Positions 25,046 through 33,362 of a DNA stretch of 64,000 nt are shown here, in pieces. Numbering within the stretch: the stretch's first letter is position 1; the number at the start of each line of letters is the position of its first letter. Position numbers and translations under genes: made by a program. The notes below the pieces were generated by a model, which worked only from the letters and a program-made list of their open reading frames with translations, did not search any database and was not told the DNA's origin. Location: contig CP102272.1 in NCBI GenBank assembly GCA_025149125.1, positions 1,054,001 to 1,118,000 on the forward strand. Reading direction: 5' to 3'. Origin of the DNA: [Clostridium] asparagiforme DSM 15981. Its GTDB lineage: Bacteria > Bacillota > Clostridia > Lachnospirales > Lachnospiraceae.

Positions 25046-25118
25046 GAAATTGGGACGGTGGAACTGAGGAAAACAGGCGGAAAACAGGTTTAGAATCGGG
25101 TGCAAAATGAATCCCGCC

Positions 25119-25147
25119 TTGCCCATTTTACAAAATTCAGCTATAAT
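25119..25147 (+). promoter_or_regulatory. Sigma-A promoter of recJ
   Basis: TTGCCC (25119-25124), exact 17-base spacer, TATAAT (25142-25147). The predicted transcript has a leader of about 150 bases before the recJ start. Confidence 0.75.
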
Positions 25148-25170
25148 GGCAGTCAGGGCCATGGTGACGC

Positions 25171-25221
25171 GGGCCGGGGAACGGCGGTGCAGGATGCTGC
25201 GCCGCAGAGCTTCCCCGGCCC
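25171..25221 (+). other. Long GC-rich hairpin in the recJ leader
   Basis: GGGCCGGGGAA (25171-25181) and TTCCCCGGCCC (25211-25221) pair perfectly, and a second stem (CGGC...GCAG with CTGC-GCCG) closes inside. No T run follows, so it is not a standard terminator. It could stabilise or regulate the mRNA. Confidence 0.6.
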
Positions 25222-25307
25222 GACTGCGCGGCCTGGGGAGCGTTTGACCGCGCGCCGGAAACGCTGGCTATCAGATTTGAATTGCTATAGAAGAAATGGG
25301 AGAACAA

Positions 25308-27032
25308 ATGATAGAATCGAAATGGATGCTGCACGCTAAAAAGGCGGATTTTAACGAGATCGGGATGAGATTCCATATCAGCCCGGTGACGGCGCGGATT
25401 ATCCGCAACCGGGACGTGGTGGGGGAGGAGGCCATCGGGCGCTATCTCTTCGGGAGCGTGGAACAGATGTACGATCCGCGCCTGCTGCCGGACATGGAAC
25501 GGGCGGTGGAAATCCTGGAGGGGAAGATCGCCGCAGGGGCCAGAATCCGCATCGTGGGGGACTACGACATCGACGGGGTCTGCTCCACCTACATCCTGTA
25601 CCGGGGGCTGAAGCGCCTTGGGGCGGCCGTGGACTATGAGATCCCGGACCGGGTGAAGGACGGCTACGGGATCAACGAGTCCATTATCCGGGCGGCCTCG
25701 GCGGACGGGGTGGACACCATTCTGACCTGTGACAACGGCATCGCGGCGGTGAGCCAGTTCGAGCTTGCGAAGGAGCTGGGAATGACCGCTGTGATCACCG
25801 ACCACCACGATATCCAGACCGTGGAGGACGGCGAGGGCGGTGAACGGGACCTGCTGCCCCCGGCGGATGCTCTGGTGAACCCCAAGCGCAGGGACAGCCG
25901 TTACCCCAACGGAGCGATCTGCGGGGCCATGGTGGCCTACAAGCTGATCCAGGTGATGTACGAGCGGGCCGGAGTGCCCGGGGATGAGTGGCTGGAAATG
26001 CTGGAGTTCGCGGCCATCGCCACGGTGGGCGACGTGATGAAGCTTCAGGACGAGAACCGCATTGTGGTGAAGGAAGGATTAAAACGCCTGGGAATCTCAA
26101 AGAATCTGGGAATCCGCAAGCTGATCGAGAAGAACAATCTGGACCCGAAGGCTATCAGCGCCTACCACATCGGCTTTGTGATCGGCCCCTGCTTAAACGC
26201 CGGGGGGCGCTTGCAGACGGCAAAGCTGGCGCTGTCCCTGCTGCTCTGCGAGGACGAGGGGGAGGCGGACCGTCTGGCCCTGGAATTAAAGGAGCTGAAC
26301 GACCAGCGCAAGGACATGACCCAGCAGGGCGTGGATCAGGCGGTGGAACTGGTGGAGGAGCGGTATTTAAACGACAAGGTGCTGGTGGTGTTTCTGCCGG
26401 ACTGCCACGAGTCCCTGGCCGGGATCGTGGCGGGCAGAATCCGCGAGCGGTACTGCAAGCCAACGCTGATTCTCACCCGCTCTGAGGACGGTGCCAAGGG
26501 CTCCGGGCGCTCCATCGAGGCGTACCACATGTTCAACGCCCTTGTGGAGGTGAAGGACCTGCTGACCAAGTTCGGCGGCCACCCCATGGCGGCGGGATTC
26601 TCGCTTCCGGAGGACAAGGTGGACGAGTTCCGCCGCCGTCTCAATGAGAACGCGAAGCTGACGGAGGAGGATTTTATTCCGAAAATATGGATCGATGTGG
26701 CCATGCCCTTTGAGTATATCAACGAATCTCTGATTGAGGAGCTGGAGCTTTTGGAACCCTTTGGGCAGGGCAACGAGAAGCCCCAGTTCGCCCAGAAGGG
26801 AATGGTGATCCGCAGCTCCCGGGTCATGGGGAAGAACCGCAATGTGGTGAAGCTGAACCTGGTCAACGAGCGCGGCCGTGCCATGGACGCCGTGGTGTTT
26901 ACGGACGGGGACGAGTTCGTGGCGGAGATGGGAAGAAGCCGGATGATGGATGTGATTTATTATCCGTCGGTGAACGAGTATAATGGAAATCGGACGTTGC
27001 AATTAGTGGTTAAGAATTGGAAGTTCCGGTAG
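25308..27032 (+). CDS. recJ: Single-stranded-DNA-specific exonuclease RecJ
   Basis: About 574 residues. The DHH phosphoesterase motifs are clear: DYDIDG at 85-90, TCDNGI near 143, ITDHHDIQ near 165, and the DHHA1 segment with GSGRS and GGHPMAAGF near 400-430; a C-terminal OB-like part follows. It degrades single-stranded DNA 5' to 3' in recombination and mismatch repair. The ATG at 25308 follows GGGAGA; the upstream in-frame ATG at 25296 contributes that site and is less likely. Confidence 0.93.
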   Translation: MIESKWMLHAKKADFNEIGMRFHISPVTARIIRNRDVVGEEAIGRYLFGSVEQMYDPRLLPDMERAVEILEGKIAAGARIRIVGDYDIDGVCSTYILYRGLKRLGAAVDYEIPDRVKDGYGINESIIRAASADGVDTILTCDNGIAAVSQFELAKELGMTAVITDHHDIQTVEDGEGGERDLLPPADALVNPKRRDSRYPNGAICGAMVAYKLIQVMYERAGVPGDEWLEMLEFAAIATVGDVMKLQDENRIVVKEGLKRLGISKNLGIRKLIEKNNLDPKAISAYHIGFVIGPCLNAGGRLQTAKLALSLLLCEDEGEADRLALELKELNDQRKDMTQQGVDQAVELVEERYLNDKVLVVFLPDCHESLAGIVAGRIRERYCKPTLILTRSEDGAKGSGRSIEAYHMFNALVEVKDLLTKFGGHPMAAGFSLPEDKVDEFRRRLNENAKLTEEDFIPKIWIDVAMPFEYINESLIEELELLEPFGQGNEKPQFAQKGMVIRSSRVMGKNRNVVKLNLVNERGRAMDAVVFTDGDEFVAEMGRSRMMDVIYYPSVNEYNGNRTLQLVVKNWKFR

Positions 27033-27063
27033 AAGAGCTGAGATATTACATAAATTGGAAAAA

Positions 27064-27110
27064 CGAGACGGGAAGGGCCTGATATGAGCCTGGTTCCGTC
27101 TCGCTTTTTT
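27064..27110 (+). terminator. Terminator after recJ
   Basis: CGAGACGG (27064-27071) pairs with CCGTCTCG (27096-27103); a GGGCC / GAGCCT inner pairing extends it; then TTTTTT. Confidence 0.8.
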
Positions 27111-27164
27111 GTGGGATGCAGTGGGCCGCCGGCGCAGCCTGCGGGATTCGTGCTGCGGCCGCTT

Positions 27165-27971
27165 TTACGAATCTGCCTGGGGCTGCTTCTGCTTCGGCCG
27201 CATCAGTTCCCCGCCGTCCACCAGGATGGTGCTTCCGGTCATGAAGCGGTAGGCGTCGCTGACCATGGTGGCGACCACGTCGCCGATGTCCTCGGGGTCG
27301 CCGATTTTTCCCAGGGGGATGGCGGCCTCCTTGGCTTTTCGGAAATGTTCCTTGTCAAAGATGTGGCGGTTGCCCGCGGAGTGGACGCAGCCGGGGGCGC
27401 AGCTGTTGACGCGCACGCCGTACTCGGCCATGCTTCCGGCCAGACAGCGCATGGCGCCCTCCAGGCCGAATTTGATGCTGGAGTACACCGCCTGGTTGAT
27501 GAGGGGGCTTAAGCCGTTGATGGAGGTGATGACCACGATGTTGCCGGAGCGCTGAAGCTTCATCTGGTTGGCGGCCTGGATCATGCCGAACATGGTGCCG
27601 ATGTAGTTGGTGTGGATCAGCGTCTCCATATCCTCCAGCCTGGCGTCCGGCAGCTCGGCGCGGATGTTGATCCCCGCGTTTGCGATAAAGATGTCCAGGC
27701 GTCCGTGCCTATCGATATATTCTTTGAAAAAGCGCTCCTGCTCGCCGGTGCTGGAAATGTCCACGATATAGTCCTCGCAGACGCCGCCGGCTTCCCCGAT
27801 GAGCCGGTGGGTTTCCTTCAGACCCTCGGCGGAACGGCCGAGCAGTGCCACCTCAGCGCCGAAGTTGGCCAGGGATACGGCGATGGCCCGTCCGATCCCG
27901 GAGCTTGCGCCGGTGACGACGGCCTTCTGGCCGTCCAGACAGAACAGTTTCTGTATATAAGACAGATTCAT
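27165..27971 (-). CDS. Short-chain dehydrogenase/reductase
   Basis: The 268-residue enzyme has the NAD(P) motif TGASSGIG (20-27), the NAG motif (IANAGIN), catalytic Ser in VVITSINGL and the YxxxK pair in VYSSIKFG near 163. The C-terminal substrate loop contains CAPGCVHSAGN. It is last in a leftward operon of six genes and its start overlaps the regulator's stop (ATGA). It probably oxidises or reduces an alcohol/ketone intermediate of the pathway; the substrate is unknown. Confidence 0.88.
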   Translation of the reverse strand: MNLSYIQKLFCLDGQKAVVTGASSGIGRAIAVSLANFGAEVALLGRSAEGLKETHRLIGEAGGVCEDYIVDISSTGEQERFFKEYIDRHGRLDIFIANAGINIRAELPDARLEDMETLIHTNYIGTMFGMIQAANQMKLQRSGNIVVITSINGLSPLINQAVYSSIKFGLEGAMRCLAGSMAEYGVRVNSCAPGCVHSAGNRHIFDKEHFRKAKEAAIPLGKIGDPEDIGDVVATMVSDAYRFMTGSTILVDGGELMRPKQKQPQADS

Positions 27972-28705
27972 GATGTAGATTCCTCCTGTGGTGGTGCGCC
28001 GGCATTTGTCTCCTTGCGCACGATATCTAAATAGTTGTACAGGGTAAACCGGGAGACGCCCAGGTATTCGTAGATGCGCTCCGCCGCCTTGGTGATCAGA
28101 AATGCGCCCTTCTGGTCCAGGTAACGCACGAACTTGATCTTGTCCTCCCGGTGCATCTGTTCCACCGGCTTGCCCACCTGTTTTCCGGCCTCGGCGATCA
28201 GGTAGTCCAGAAGCTGGGACACGTCGTTGGCAAAGAACTCCGGCTCGTGGGCGGGGGGATCGGGCTGGGCGGGAGCGGCGGGGGCCATGGCGGTTGCGGC
28301 CTGGGCTGCGGCCGGCACGCTGTACTGGTTGTACTGGCGCAGATATTCCTCAAAGCGTACGGTTTCCGTGATGTCCGTGTTGATGCAGAGGCTTCCGATG
28401 GTCTTACCGTTTTCATCGCTGATAAACATGGTGGAGGAGCGCAGAAGCTTCCCGTCCCGGGTGTTCACAATGTAGTTGTAGCGGTCCCCGTTCTCCACGG
28501 TTCCGCGCAGCACTTCCAGCCCGAGGTTTGAGCCGCAATCTCCGATTTTACGGTTGGTAATATAACCGTTGCGGATGTCAACTATGGTGTGGCTATAATC
28601 TTTTGTCAGGTCATGCAGGATAAATTCACACTTATTACCGAACTGATGCTCCAGCATGGTGAGCAGCTTCTGCCACATTGACCAGTTGTCGTAGATTGTA
28701 TTCAT
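27968..28705 (-). CDS. YheO-like PAS/HTH transcriptional regulator
   Basis: About 245 residues. The N-terminal part (FGNKCEFILHDLTKDYSHTIVDIRNGYITNRKIGD) and SLCINTDIT match the YheO/PAS-like ligand domain. A Pro/Ala-rich linker (about 130-155) leads to a C-terminal helix-turn-helix with AAERIYEYLGVSRFTLYNYL. The ATG at 28705 has AAGGAGG upstream; a longer frame to 28753 has none. Encoded within the catabolic operon, it is the natural candidate to sense the pathway's substrate and bind the control region near 33.2 kb. Confidence 0.82.
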   Translation of the reverse strand: MNTIYDNWSMWQKLLTMLEHQFGNKCEFILHDLTKDYSHTIVDIRNGYITNRKIGDCGSNLGLEVLRGTVENGDRYNYIVNTRDGKLLRSSTMFISDENGKTIGSLCINTDITETVRFEEYLRQYNQYSVPAAAQAATAMAPAAPAQPDPPAHEPEFFANDVSQLLDYLIAEAGKQVGKPVEQMHREDKIKFVRYLDQKGAFLITKAAERIYEYLGVSRFTLYNYLDIVRKETNAGAPPQEESTS

Positions 28706-28749
28706 GTAGGGCCTCCTTTGCAACTTGCGATGATTTGGAAACCGGGAAA

Positions 28750-29589
28750 TCACCAGGCGGCAGCGCTCATTTTTCGGGTGATATCCTGCAAAAGTTTCAC
28801 GGAATTACAAAACTCTTTGTAGGGCACGGGCGGTTTCCCGGTTTCGATCATATGGATAAATTTGGTAGTACCATCAATATAACATTCATCCTGGTTTAAG
28901 TCAAAAGAATACGAGTTTTGGCCCAGCAAATGGATGTTTACGAGCTTTGTATCCAGCGTTGTCATGAGCACCGCGCTGGTGTTTTCGTATTTTACGACGG
29001 AGCAGAGATTCTTGCCGTTGCGGCTGACGGTTACGTCCCGGTAGTCGGGGCCGCACAGCGCCATGCAGATCTCGGCTATATGGCTGGCGTAGTAGTGGTA
29101 GAGCCCCAGGGGACTTTCGGGGTCGGCACGGTATGAGATGGAAATAAATGGGAAATACTCGCGGCCCATCAGCTCCTTAATCTCGTCCAGCTTTTTCAGG
29201 TGCCGCAGCGTGGAGCCGCCGAACAGGGGCACGCCCCGGGCCTGGGCCGCCTCCGTGATGGCCACCGCGTCCTCGTAGGTGGCGGCGAAGGGTTTGTCCA
29301 CGAAAACGGGCTTTCCCGCTTCGATGACCTTCAGCGCGTAGGGCAGGTGGCTTTCCCCCGGGATGGTCAGAATCATCACCGCATCGGAGCGCGCGATCAG
29401 CTCGTCCACGGTGGAGCAGTATCCGTCCACCTGGTAGAAGCGCTCGTCCTTCTGCTCACGGGTAAGCGCTTCGTCCTCCCCGAACACATAGGAAAAGCGA
29501 TAGCCGTCAAAACATTTTTCACGGTTGAAAATGCGGGAGAGAAATTCTCCGTGGCGGCCCGCATGGCCGATACAACCGATTTTATACAT
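28750..29589 (-). CDS. Gfo/Idh/MocA-family oxidoreductase
   Basis: The 279-residue protein has an N-terminal Rossmann fold (KIGCIGHAGRHG replaces the usual GxGxxG), then the family motif VFVDKPFAATYEDA near 92-105, where the Lys of DKP is the conserved catalytic-site residue. The C-terminal domain is shorter than usual (family typically about 330-400). Its start overlaps the SelA-like gene by eight bases. It may act on a sugar- or amino-derived alcohol with NAD(P). The atypical dinucleotide motif is worth noting. Confidence 0.78.
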   Translation of the reverse strand: MYKIGCIGHAGRHGEFLSRIFNREKCFDGYRFSYVFGEDEALTREQKDERFYQVDGYCSTVDELIARSDAVMILTIPGESHLPYALKVIEAGKPVFVDKPFAATYEDAVAITEAAQARGVPLFGGSTLRHLKKLDEIKELMGREYFPFISISYRADPESPLGLYHYYASHIAEICMALCGPDYRDVTVSRNGKNLCSVVKYENTSAVLMTTLDTKLVNIHLLGQNSYSFDLNQDECYIDGTTKFIHMIETGKPPVPYKEFCNSVKLLQDITRKMSAAAW

Positions 29590-30727
29590 CTGTATTCACC
29601 TCTTTCTCAGGCGGTATTTCCGTGAAATCCAGGAGCCACCTGCAAATCAATTCCATTTCCGCCATCGTCAGCGTCATGGGGTTCAAGTAGAAGCCGTCCG
29701 GGCCGCTGTCCGCCGCGATCACGGGCGGGGAGCCTGCGGCCAGAAATTCCAGGATCTGTCCTGAGGAGACCGCGCCCCCCTTCAGGCGGACGTGGACCCG
29801 GGGGATGGGCTGTCCGGCCTCGTTGGGGTAGCTGCGCAGGGGATCGTAGAGGGGATGGCCGCCTAACATGTTCTGGGCCAGGGCCACCTGTTCCTCGGCC
29901 TCCCGCTTACGGGCCCCGTGGTCCGCGGCCAGAAACTGTTTTAACGCGGAGTAAAGCCCCACCATCTCTTCCCGTCCCACCTTGAACATCCGCCCGTAGC
30001 CGTGGGTGGGAAATCCCTCCTCCAGCAAAATGCCGATCAGGGACAAGGAGCCCACGATCAGGCCGCTGGACTGGGGACCGCGCAGGTCCTTGCCGCCGCT
30101 GAACACGGCCAGATCCACCCCCGCCGCGGTGTAGGCCCAGAGATTTTCCACCGGCGGAAGCATGGCCGCGGCGTCCAGAACCACGGGGATTTCAGCTGTG
30201 CGGGCCGCCCGGATCACGTCGGACAGCGCCGGAGCACCGGGGGCCACCCAACCGGATTCCAGATAGTAGACCGCGGCCGTGTCCGGCGTGACCGCGGCCA
30301 GGATATCCCCCAGGGGGTCCTTGAGACTGTGGTTGGGGTAGGCCAGCTCCACCAATTTGACGCCCAGCTGGTCCAGCACGATATCGTAGGGATTCCGGTG
30401 GGAGCGGAAGAGGATGACCTCGGACCTGTAAAAATCCTCCCGGGTCAGATGGCGCACTTTTTTGCCGCGTTTTTTGGCAATGGCCGCCAAGAGGGAGAGG
30501 TATACGCCGCAGGAAGCGCCGCCGCAGATGTAAGCCGCCTCATTGTGAGTCAGCTCAGCTGCCGCCTGGCTCAGCCTGCGCTGCAAATGGCGGATGTCCA
30601 CAAAGGAAGCGGCCGCCTCCTGCATGTCCCGCAGGGTCTGGGGGCTCATTTTCGAGCCGCCGTAGATTGTGAAGGTTCCCATGGCGTTGATCACCGGGGG
30701 AACGCCCAGCTCTTCATAGATTCCCAT
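29582..30727 (-). CDS. SelA-like / DgaE-type PLP-dependent enzyme
   Basis: The 381-residue protein belongs to the fold-type I PLP group that includes L-seryl-tRNA selenium transferase and D-glucosaminate-6-phosphate ammonia-lyase. Key points are INAMGTFTIYGGSKMSP at the N-terminus, Asp185 in VVLDAAAMLPP and Lys213 in FSGGKDLRGPQSSG, which should hold PLP. No selC or selB is nearby, so a true selenium role is unlikely. In catabolic operons this family removes ammonia from, or cleaves, hydroxy-amino acids. It overlaps both neighbours, and AAGGAGAG precedes the ATG. Confidence 0.82.
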   Translation of the reverse strand: MGIYEELGVPPVINAMGTFTIYGGSKMSPQTLRDMQEAAASFVDIRHLQRRLSQAAAELTHNEAAYICGGASCGVYLSLLAAIAKKRGKKVRHLTREDFYRSEVILFRSHRNPYDIVLDQLGVKLVELAYPNHSLKDPLGDILAAVTPDTAAVYYLESGWVAPGAPALSDVIRAARTAEIPVVLDAAAMLPPVENLWAYTAAGVDLAVFSGGKDLRGPQSSGLIVGSLSLIGILLEEGFPTHGYGRMFKVGREEMVGLYSALKQFLAADHGARKREAEEQVALAQNMLGGHPLYDPLRSYPNEAGQPIPRVHVRLKGGAVSSGQILEFLAAGSPPVIAADSGPDGFYLNPMTLTMAEMELICRWLLDFTEIPPEKEVNTDV

Positions 30728-31922
30728 AATTCTCTCCTTCCCCGCCGTACCGGTTTAGGGGATACCGGTTCATTGTGACGGCTCCCTCCGGGCGGATGTG
30801 AAACATGTTTTCGATGCGGATTCCGTACCGGCCGGGCACATAGAGGGCGGGCTCCACGGCCAACACCATATTTTCAGCCAGAATCTCGGGACAGTCGCCG
30901 GTCAGGTCCGGGTACTCGTGGGCGCGCAGCCCCACGCCGTGACCGATGGTGCCCGCCTGGACCGCGGCCGGATTCAGTCTGGTTAATTCCGCGCGGAGGA
31001 AATCGTGGAGCTCCCGGATGGGGGTACCGGGCTTCATTCGTTTTCCGGCGGACAGGAGGAGTTCGGTGATGCCGTGGTGCATCTCCAGCAGCTCACGGTG
31101 TGATGCGCGGGCCTCGCCGTTCATTTCCCGGCTACCTCTATATGCCGTCTGGCCTTCGCCGCCCTCTTCCCGTCTCCCGCCGCCTCCCGGCGGCAGCAAA
31201 AAGGTTCTCGCCGAGTCGCTCTCATATCCGCCCACGGAAGCGCTGAGGTCCACGATAACAGCGCTTCCCGCGGCGATTTCCCGCGGCCCCGCCACATGGT
31301 GGGGGTAGCTGCCGTTTGGGCCGCTTATGACCTTGGTGGTAAAACCGCAGCCCTGGGAGCCGGCCAGCGTCATGGCGGCGTCGATCCGGGACCGGGCCTC
31401 CTGCTCTGCTGCGCCCTCCGCCACAGCCTCTCCGGCGGTTTTAAGCCCCAGATCGATCAAACGCACCGCCTGTTCCAACAGTTCGAGCTCCGCAGGGGAT
31501 TTGATCATCCGGCAGCGCGCCAGGAGAAGCCGGGCGTCCGCAAGCTGGTCTCCCCGGCCGCAACGGCACAGGGCGCGGTACAGGGGCGTGGGGACGGCAT
31601 CCAGATCGGCGGCCGTCCGTTTCCGGCTGTCGGTGGGGAGAAAACCGCACACGGCCCGGGTCAGCCCCTCGTCCCCGCCGTTGTAGGAAACGGTCTCACA
31701 GCCCGGCGGGGGCGCGTACTCCCGGTCCCAGGGCGCGGGCAGGAACAACCGCCAGGTCCCGTCCGCGGACAGCAGACAGGCGGTCCGGCCGATCTGCCAG
31801 ACGGGGCGGGCCGTGGTGTGAAAGCCGGAAAGGTAGTTCACATTTTTGGGGTCAAAGGCTAAAAGCGTGTGGATGCCGTGGGCCGCCATGGCCGCTTTGA
31901 CCTGTTGGATTCTCTGTCTCAC
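30714..31922 (-). CDS. M24-family metallopeptidase (Xaa-Pro aminopeptidase/creatinase fold)
   Basis: About 402 residues. The N-terminal creatinase-like domain includes GIHTLLAFDPKNVNYLSGFHT. The C-terminal pita-bread domain supplies metal ligands: Asp in VIVDLSAS, Asp in ESDSART, His in IGHGVGLRAHEYP, Glu in AVEPALY and Glu in GIRIENMF. An Arg/Gly/Glu-rich insertion (PPGGGGRREEGGEG) interrupts it near the second aspartate. The GTG start overlaps the upstream stop (GTGA) with a GGAGAGGAG site; a much longer in-frame extension is an artefact. It may cleave an Xaa-Pro dipeptide or a creatine-like C-N bond. Confidence 0.85.
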   Translation of the reverse strand: MRQRIQQVKAAMAAHGIHTLLAFDPKNVNYLSGFHTTARPVWQIGRTACLLSADGTWRLFLPAPWDREYAPPPGCETVSYNGGDEGLTRAVCGFLPTDSRKRTAADLDAVPTPLYRALCRCGRGDQLADARLLLARCRMIKSPAELELLEQAVRLIDLGLKTAGEAVAEGAAEQEARSRIDAAMTLAGSQGCGFTTKVISGPNGSYPHHVAGPREIAAGSAVIVDLSASVGGYESDSARTFLLPPGGGGRREEGGEGQTAYRGSREMNGEARASHRELLEMHHGITELLLSAGKRMKPGTPIRELHDFLRAELTRLNPAAVQAGTIGHGVGLRAHEYPDLTGDCPEILAENMVLAVEPALYVPGRYGIRIENMFHIRPEGAVTMNRYPLNRYGGEGENYGNL

Positions 31923-33112
31923 GGCGTTTTCTCCTCTCCGGCCAGAAGGCTCATGGCGTAATCCGCGTAGATGTAGACCGCGTCGGCCAGCTGGTCCAGC
32001 TCGATGTACTCCACCGCGGAGTGGGCGACGCTTATGCTGCCCGGACCGAAGATCACCGTGGGGATGCCGGACTCCGTGCACAGGATGCTGGCGTCGCAGT
32101 AGTAGTTCATAACCTGTTTTTCGCCCTCCCTACCCGCGGCCCTGCGGCAGCTCTCGGACAACCCGGACACCAGGGGGTGGTCCGGCTCCATGAAGAAGGG
32201 CAGGCGGATGCGCTGCTGGATGGTGCTTAAGGAAGCATGGGCGCAGAGCTTGGGGTCCCGGGCCATCAGGCCGTCCAGAAACCCCTGAATCCCGTCCAGA
32301 ATGTCCTCTGTGGTCTCGCCGGGCAGATCCCTTCTCAAAAAGGAGGCGCAGCATTTGTCCGCCACCGTGTGAATCCGCGTGCCGCCCCGGATCAGCCCCA
32401 GGTTGATGACCGGATGCCCCAGATAGGGGTGATGTTTCTGCTCGTAGGTAGGAAAGTATTCGCTGCGCAGGGCGGTGATCACATGCGCCATGTGCTCGAT
32501 GGCGTTGATGCCCCGTTCCGGGAACGCGCTGTGGTAGGCCCTGCCGGTGACGTTGATATCGATGTGAGTGCAGCCCCGGTGGCCGAAGCCCACTGCCATC
32601 TCCGTTGGTTCGCCAACCACCGCCATGTCCGCGGTGATCCCCTGCTTCATCAGCTCGGTAGTCCCCTTATTCATGTACTCCTCGTCCGGCACAAAGGCCA
32701 GCAGCAGGTCCCCTGAAAAATCGCAGCCCGTCCGCTGCAGCAGGACGGCGCTCATGATCATGGCGGCGATGGAGCCCTTGGCGTCGCAGCTGCCCCGGCC
32801 GTACAGGCGGTTCTCCCGTATTTCCGGTTTAAAAGGAGGGATCTCCATGTTGTCCGTCACATGGGTGTCGAAGTGGGTGGTATACATCAGCCGTTTCCCG
32901 GGACGTTTCCCGTGGAGAACGCCCACCACGGCGGGCCGGTGGGGTTCCACCTCATAGAGAGAAGTCTCCAGGCCCAGTTCCTGGAACAGATCGTTAAGCC
33001 ACAGGGCCACGGCCTCCTCGCAGCCGTTGACACTTGGGATGCGCACAAGGCTTTTCAGCAGTTCAATCGTTTCCCGGGGGGTTACGGCCTCCCGCATTGT
33101 GTTCGAATCCAT
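31919..33112 (-). CDS. M20-family metallopeptidase (ArgE/DapE type)
   Basis: About 397 residues. Zinc-site motifs: THFDTH (His80, Asp82), GRGSCDAKGS with the bridging Asp, VPDEEYMNKG with the catalytic Glu pair, GEPTE, and a late His. The lid domain has THIDINVTGRAYHSAFPERG. Members deacylate N-acyl amino acids or split dipeptides. It is the first gene of the leftward operon. The start is ATG at 33112 behind GGGAGA; an upstream ATG at 33142 lacks a site. A paralogous M20 ends the divergent operon, suggesting two deacylation steps or two substrates. Confidence 0.88.
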   Translation of the reverse strand: MDSNTMREAVTPRETIELLKSLVRIPSVNGCEEAVALWLNDLFQELGLETSLYEVEPHRPAVVGVLHGKRPGKRLMYTTHFDTHVTDNMEIPPFKPEIRENRLYGRGSCDAKGSIAAMIMSAVLLQRTGCDFSGDLLLAFVPDEEYMNKGTTELMKQGITADMAVVGEPTEMAVGFGHRGCTHIDINVTGRAYHSAFPERGINAIEHMAHVITALRSEYFPTYEQKHHPYLGHPVINLGLIRGGTRIHTVADKCCASFLRRDLPGETTEDILDGIQGFLDGLMARDPKLCAHASLSTIQQRIRLPFFMEPDHPLVSGLSESCRRAAGREGEKQVMNYYCDASILCTESGIPTVIFGPGSISVAHSAVEYIELDQLADAVYIYADYAMSLLAGEEKTP

Positions 33113-33185
33113 TGAATTCTCCCTTCTGTATGAATAAAACAAAAAGTTTTAAAAAATCCGCCGTTGCTGCGGGGCTTCTACAGGG

Positions 33186-33214
33186 AGCATAATACATATG
33201 CACATAAAAATCAA
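33186..33214 (-). promoter_or_regulatory. Leftward promoter for the M20/M24/SelA-like operon
   Basis: On the minus strand TTGATT (33214-33209) and TATGCT (33191-33186) are spaced by 17 bases, giving a leader of about 65 bases. Confidence 0.55.
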
Positions 33215-33216
33215 TA

Positions 33217-33262
33217 TTAAATTTGATAATTTGTTGAAAAAACAAATAAAATCAAATTTTAA
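33217..33262. promoter_or_regulatory. Nested AT-rich palindrome between divergent promoters
   Basis: Outer arms TTAAATTTGAT (33217-33227) and ATCAAATTTTAA (33251-33262), inner perfect arms ATTTGTT (33229-33235) and AACAAAT (33241-33247). The element fills the space between the two opposed -35 boxes, the classical site for a shared operator. Confidence 0.7.
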
Positions 33263-33274
33263 GTATGAAATATA

Positions 33275-33303
33275 TTGACAAAAAGTATTAAATCGAATAT
33301 TCT
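33275..33303 (+). promoter_or_regulatory. Rightward promoter for the TRAP operon
   Basis: TTGACA (33275-33280), 17-base spacer, TATTCT (33298-33303); the -35 is consensus. Confidence 0.7.
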
Positions 33304-33362
33304 GTAAGCGAGCGGACAGTGCTTGGTGTACATATTTCATAAAAACACAAGGAGGGTTACAA

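Noticed and set aside
25100..25339. 79-codon frame in the recJ leader
   Set aside because: It starts upstream of the recJ -35 box and runs through the hairpin into recJ; no ribosome site.
29582..30727. Selenocysteine synthase (SelA) for true selenium incorporation
   Set aside because: No selB, selC or selD nearby and the operon is catabolic; a SelA-like lyase is more likely.
31923..32081. N-terminal extension of the M24 peptidase up to 32081
   Set aside because: The extension is an out-of-phase shadow of the upstream M20 gene; the GTG at 31922 has the ribosome site and GTGA overlap.
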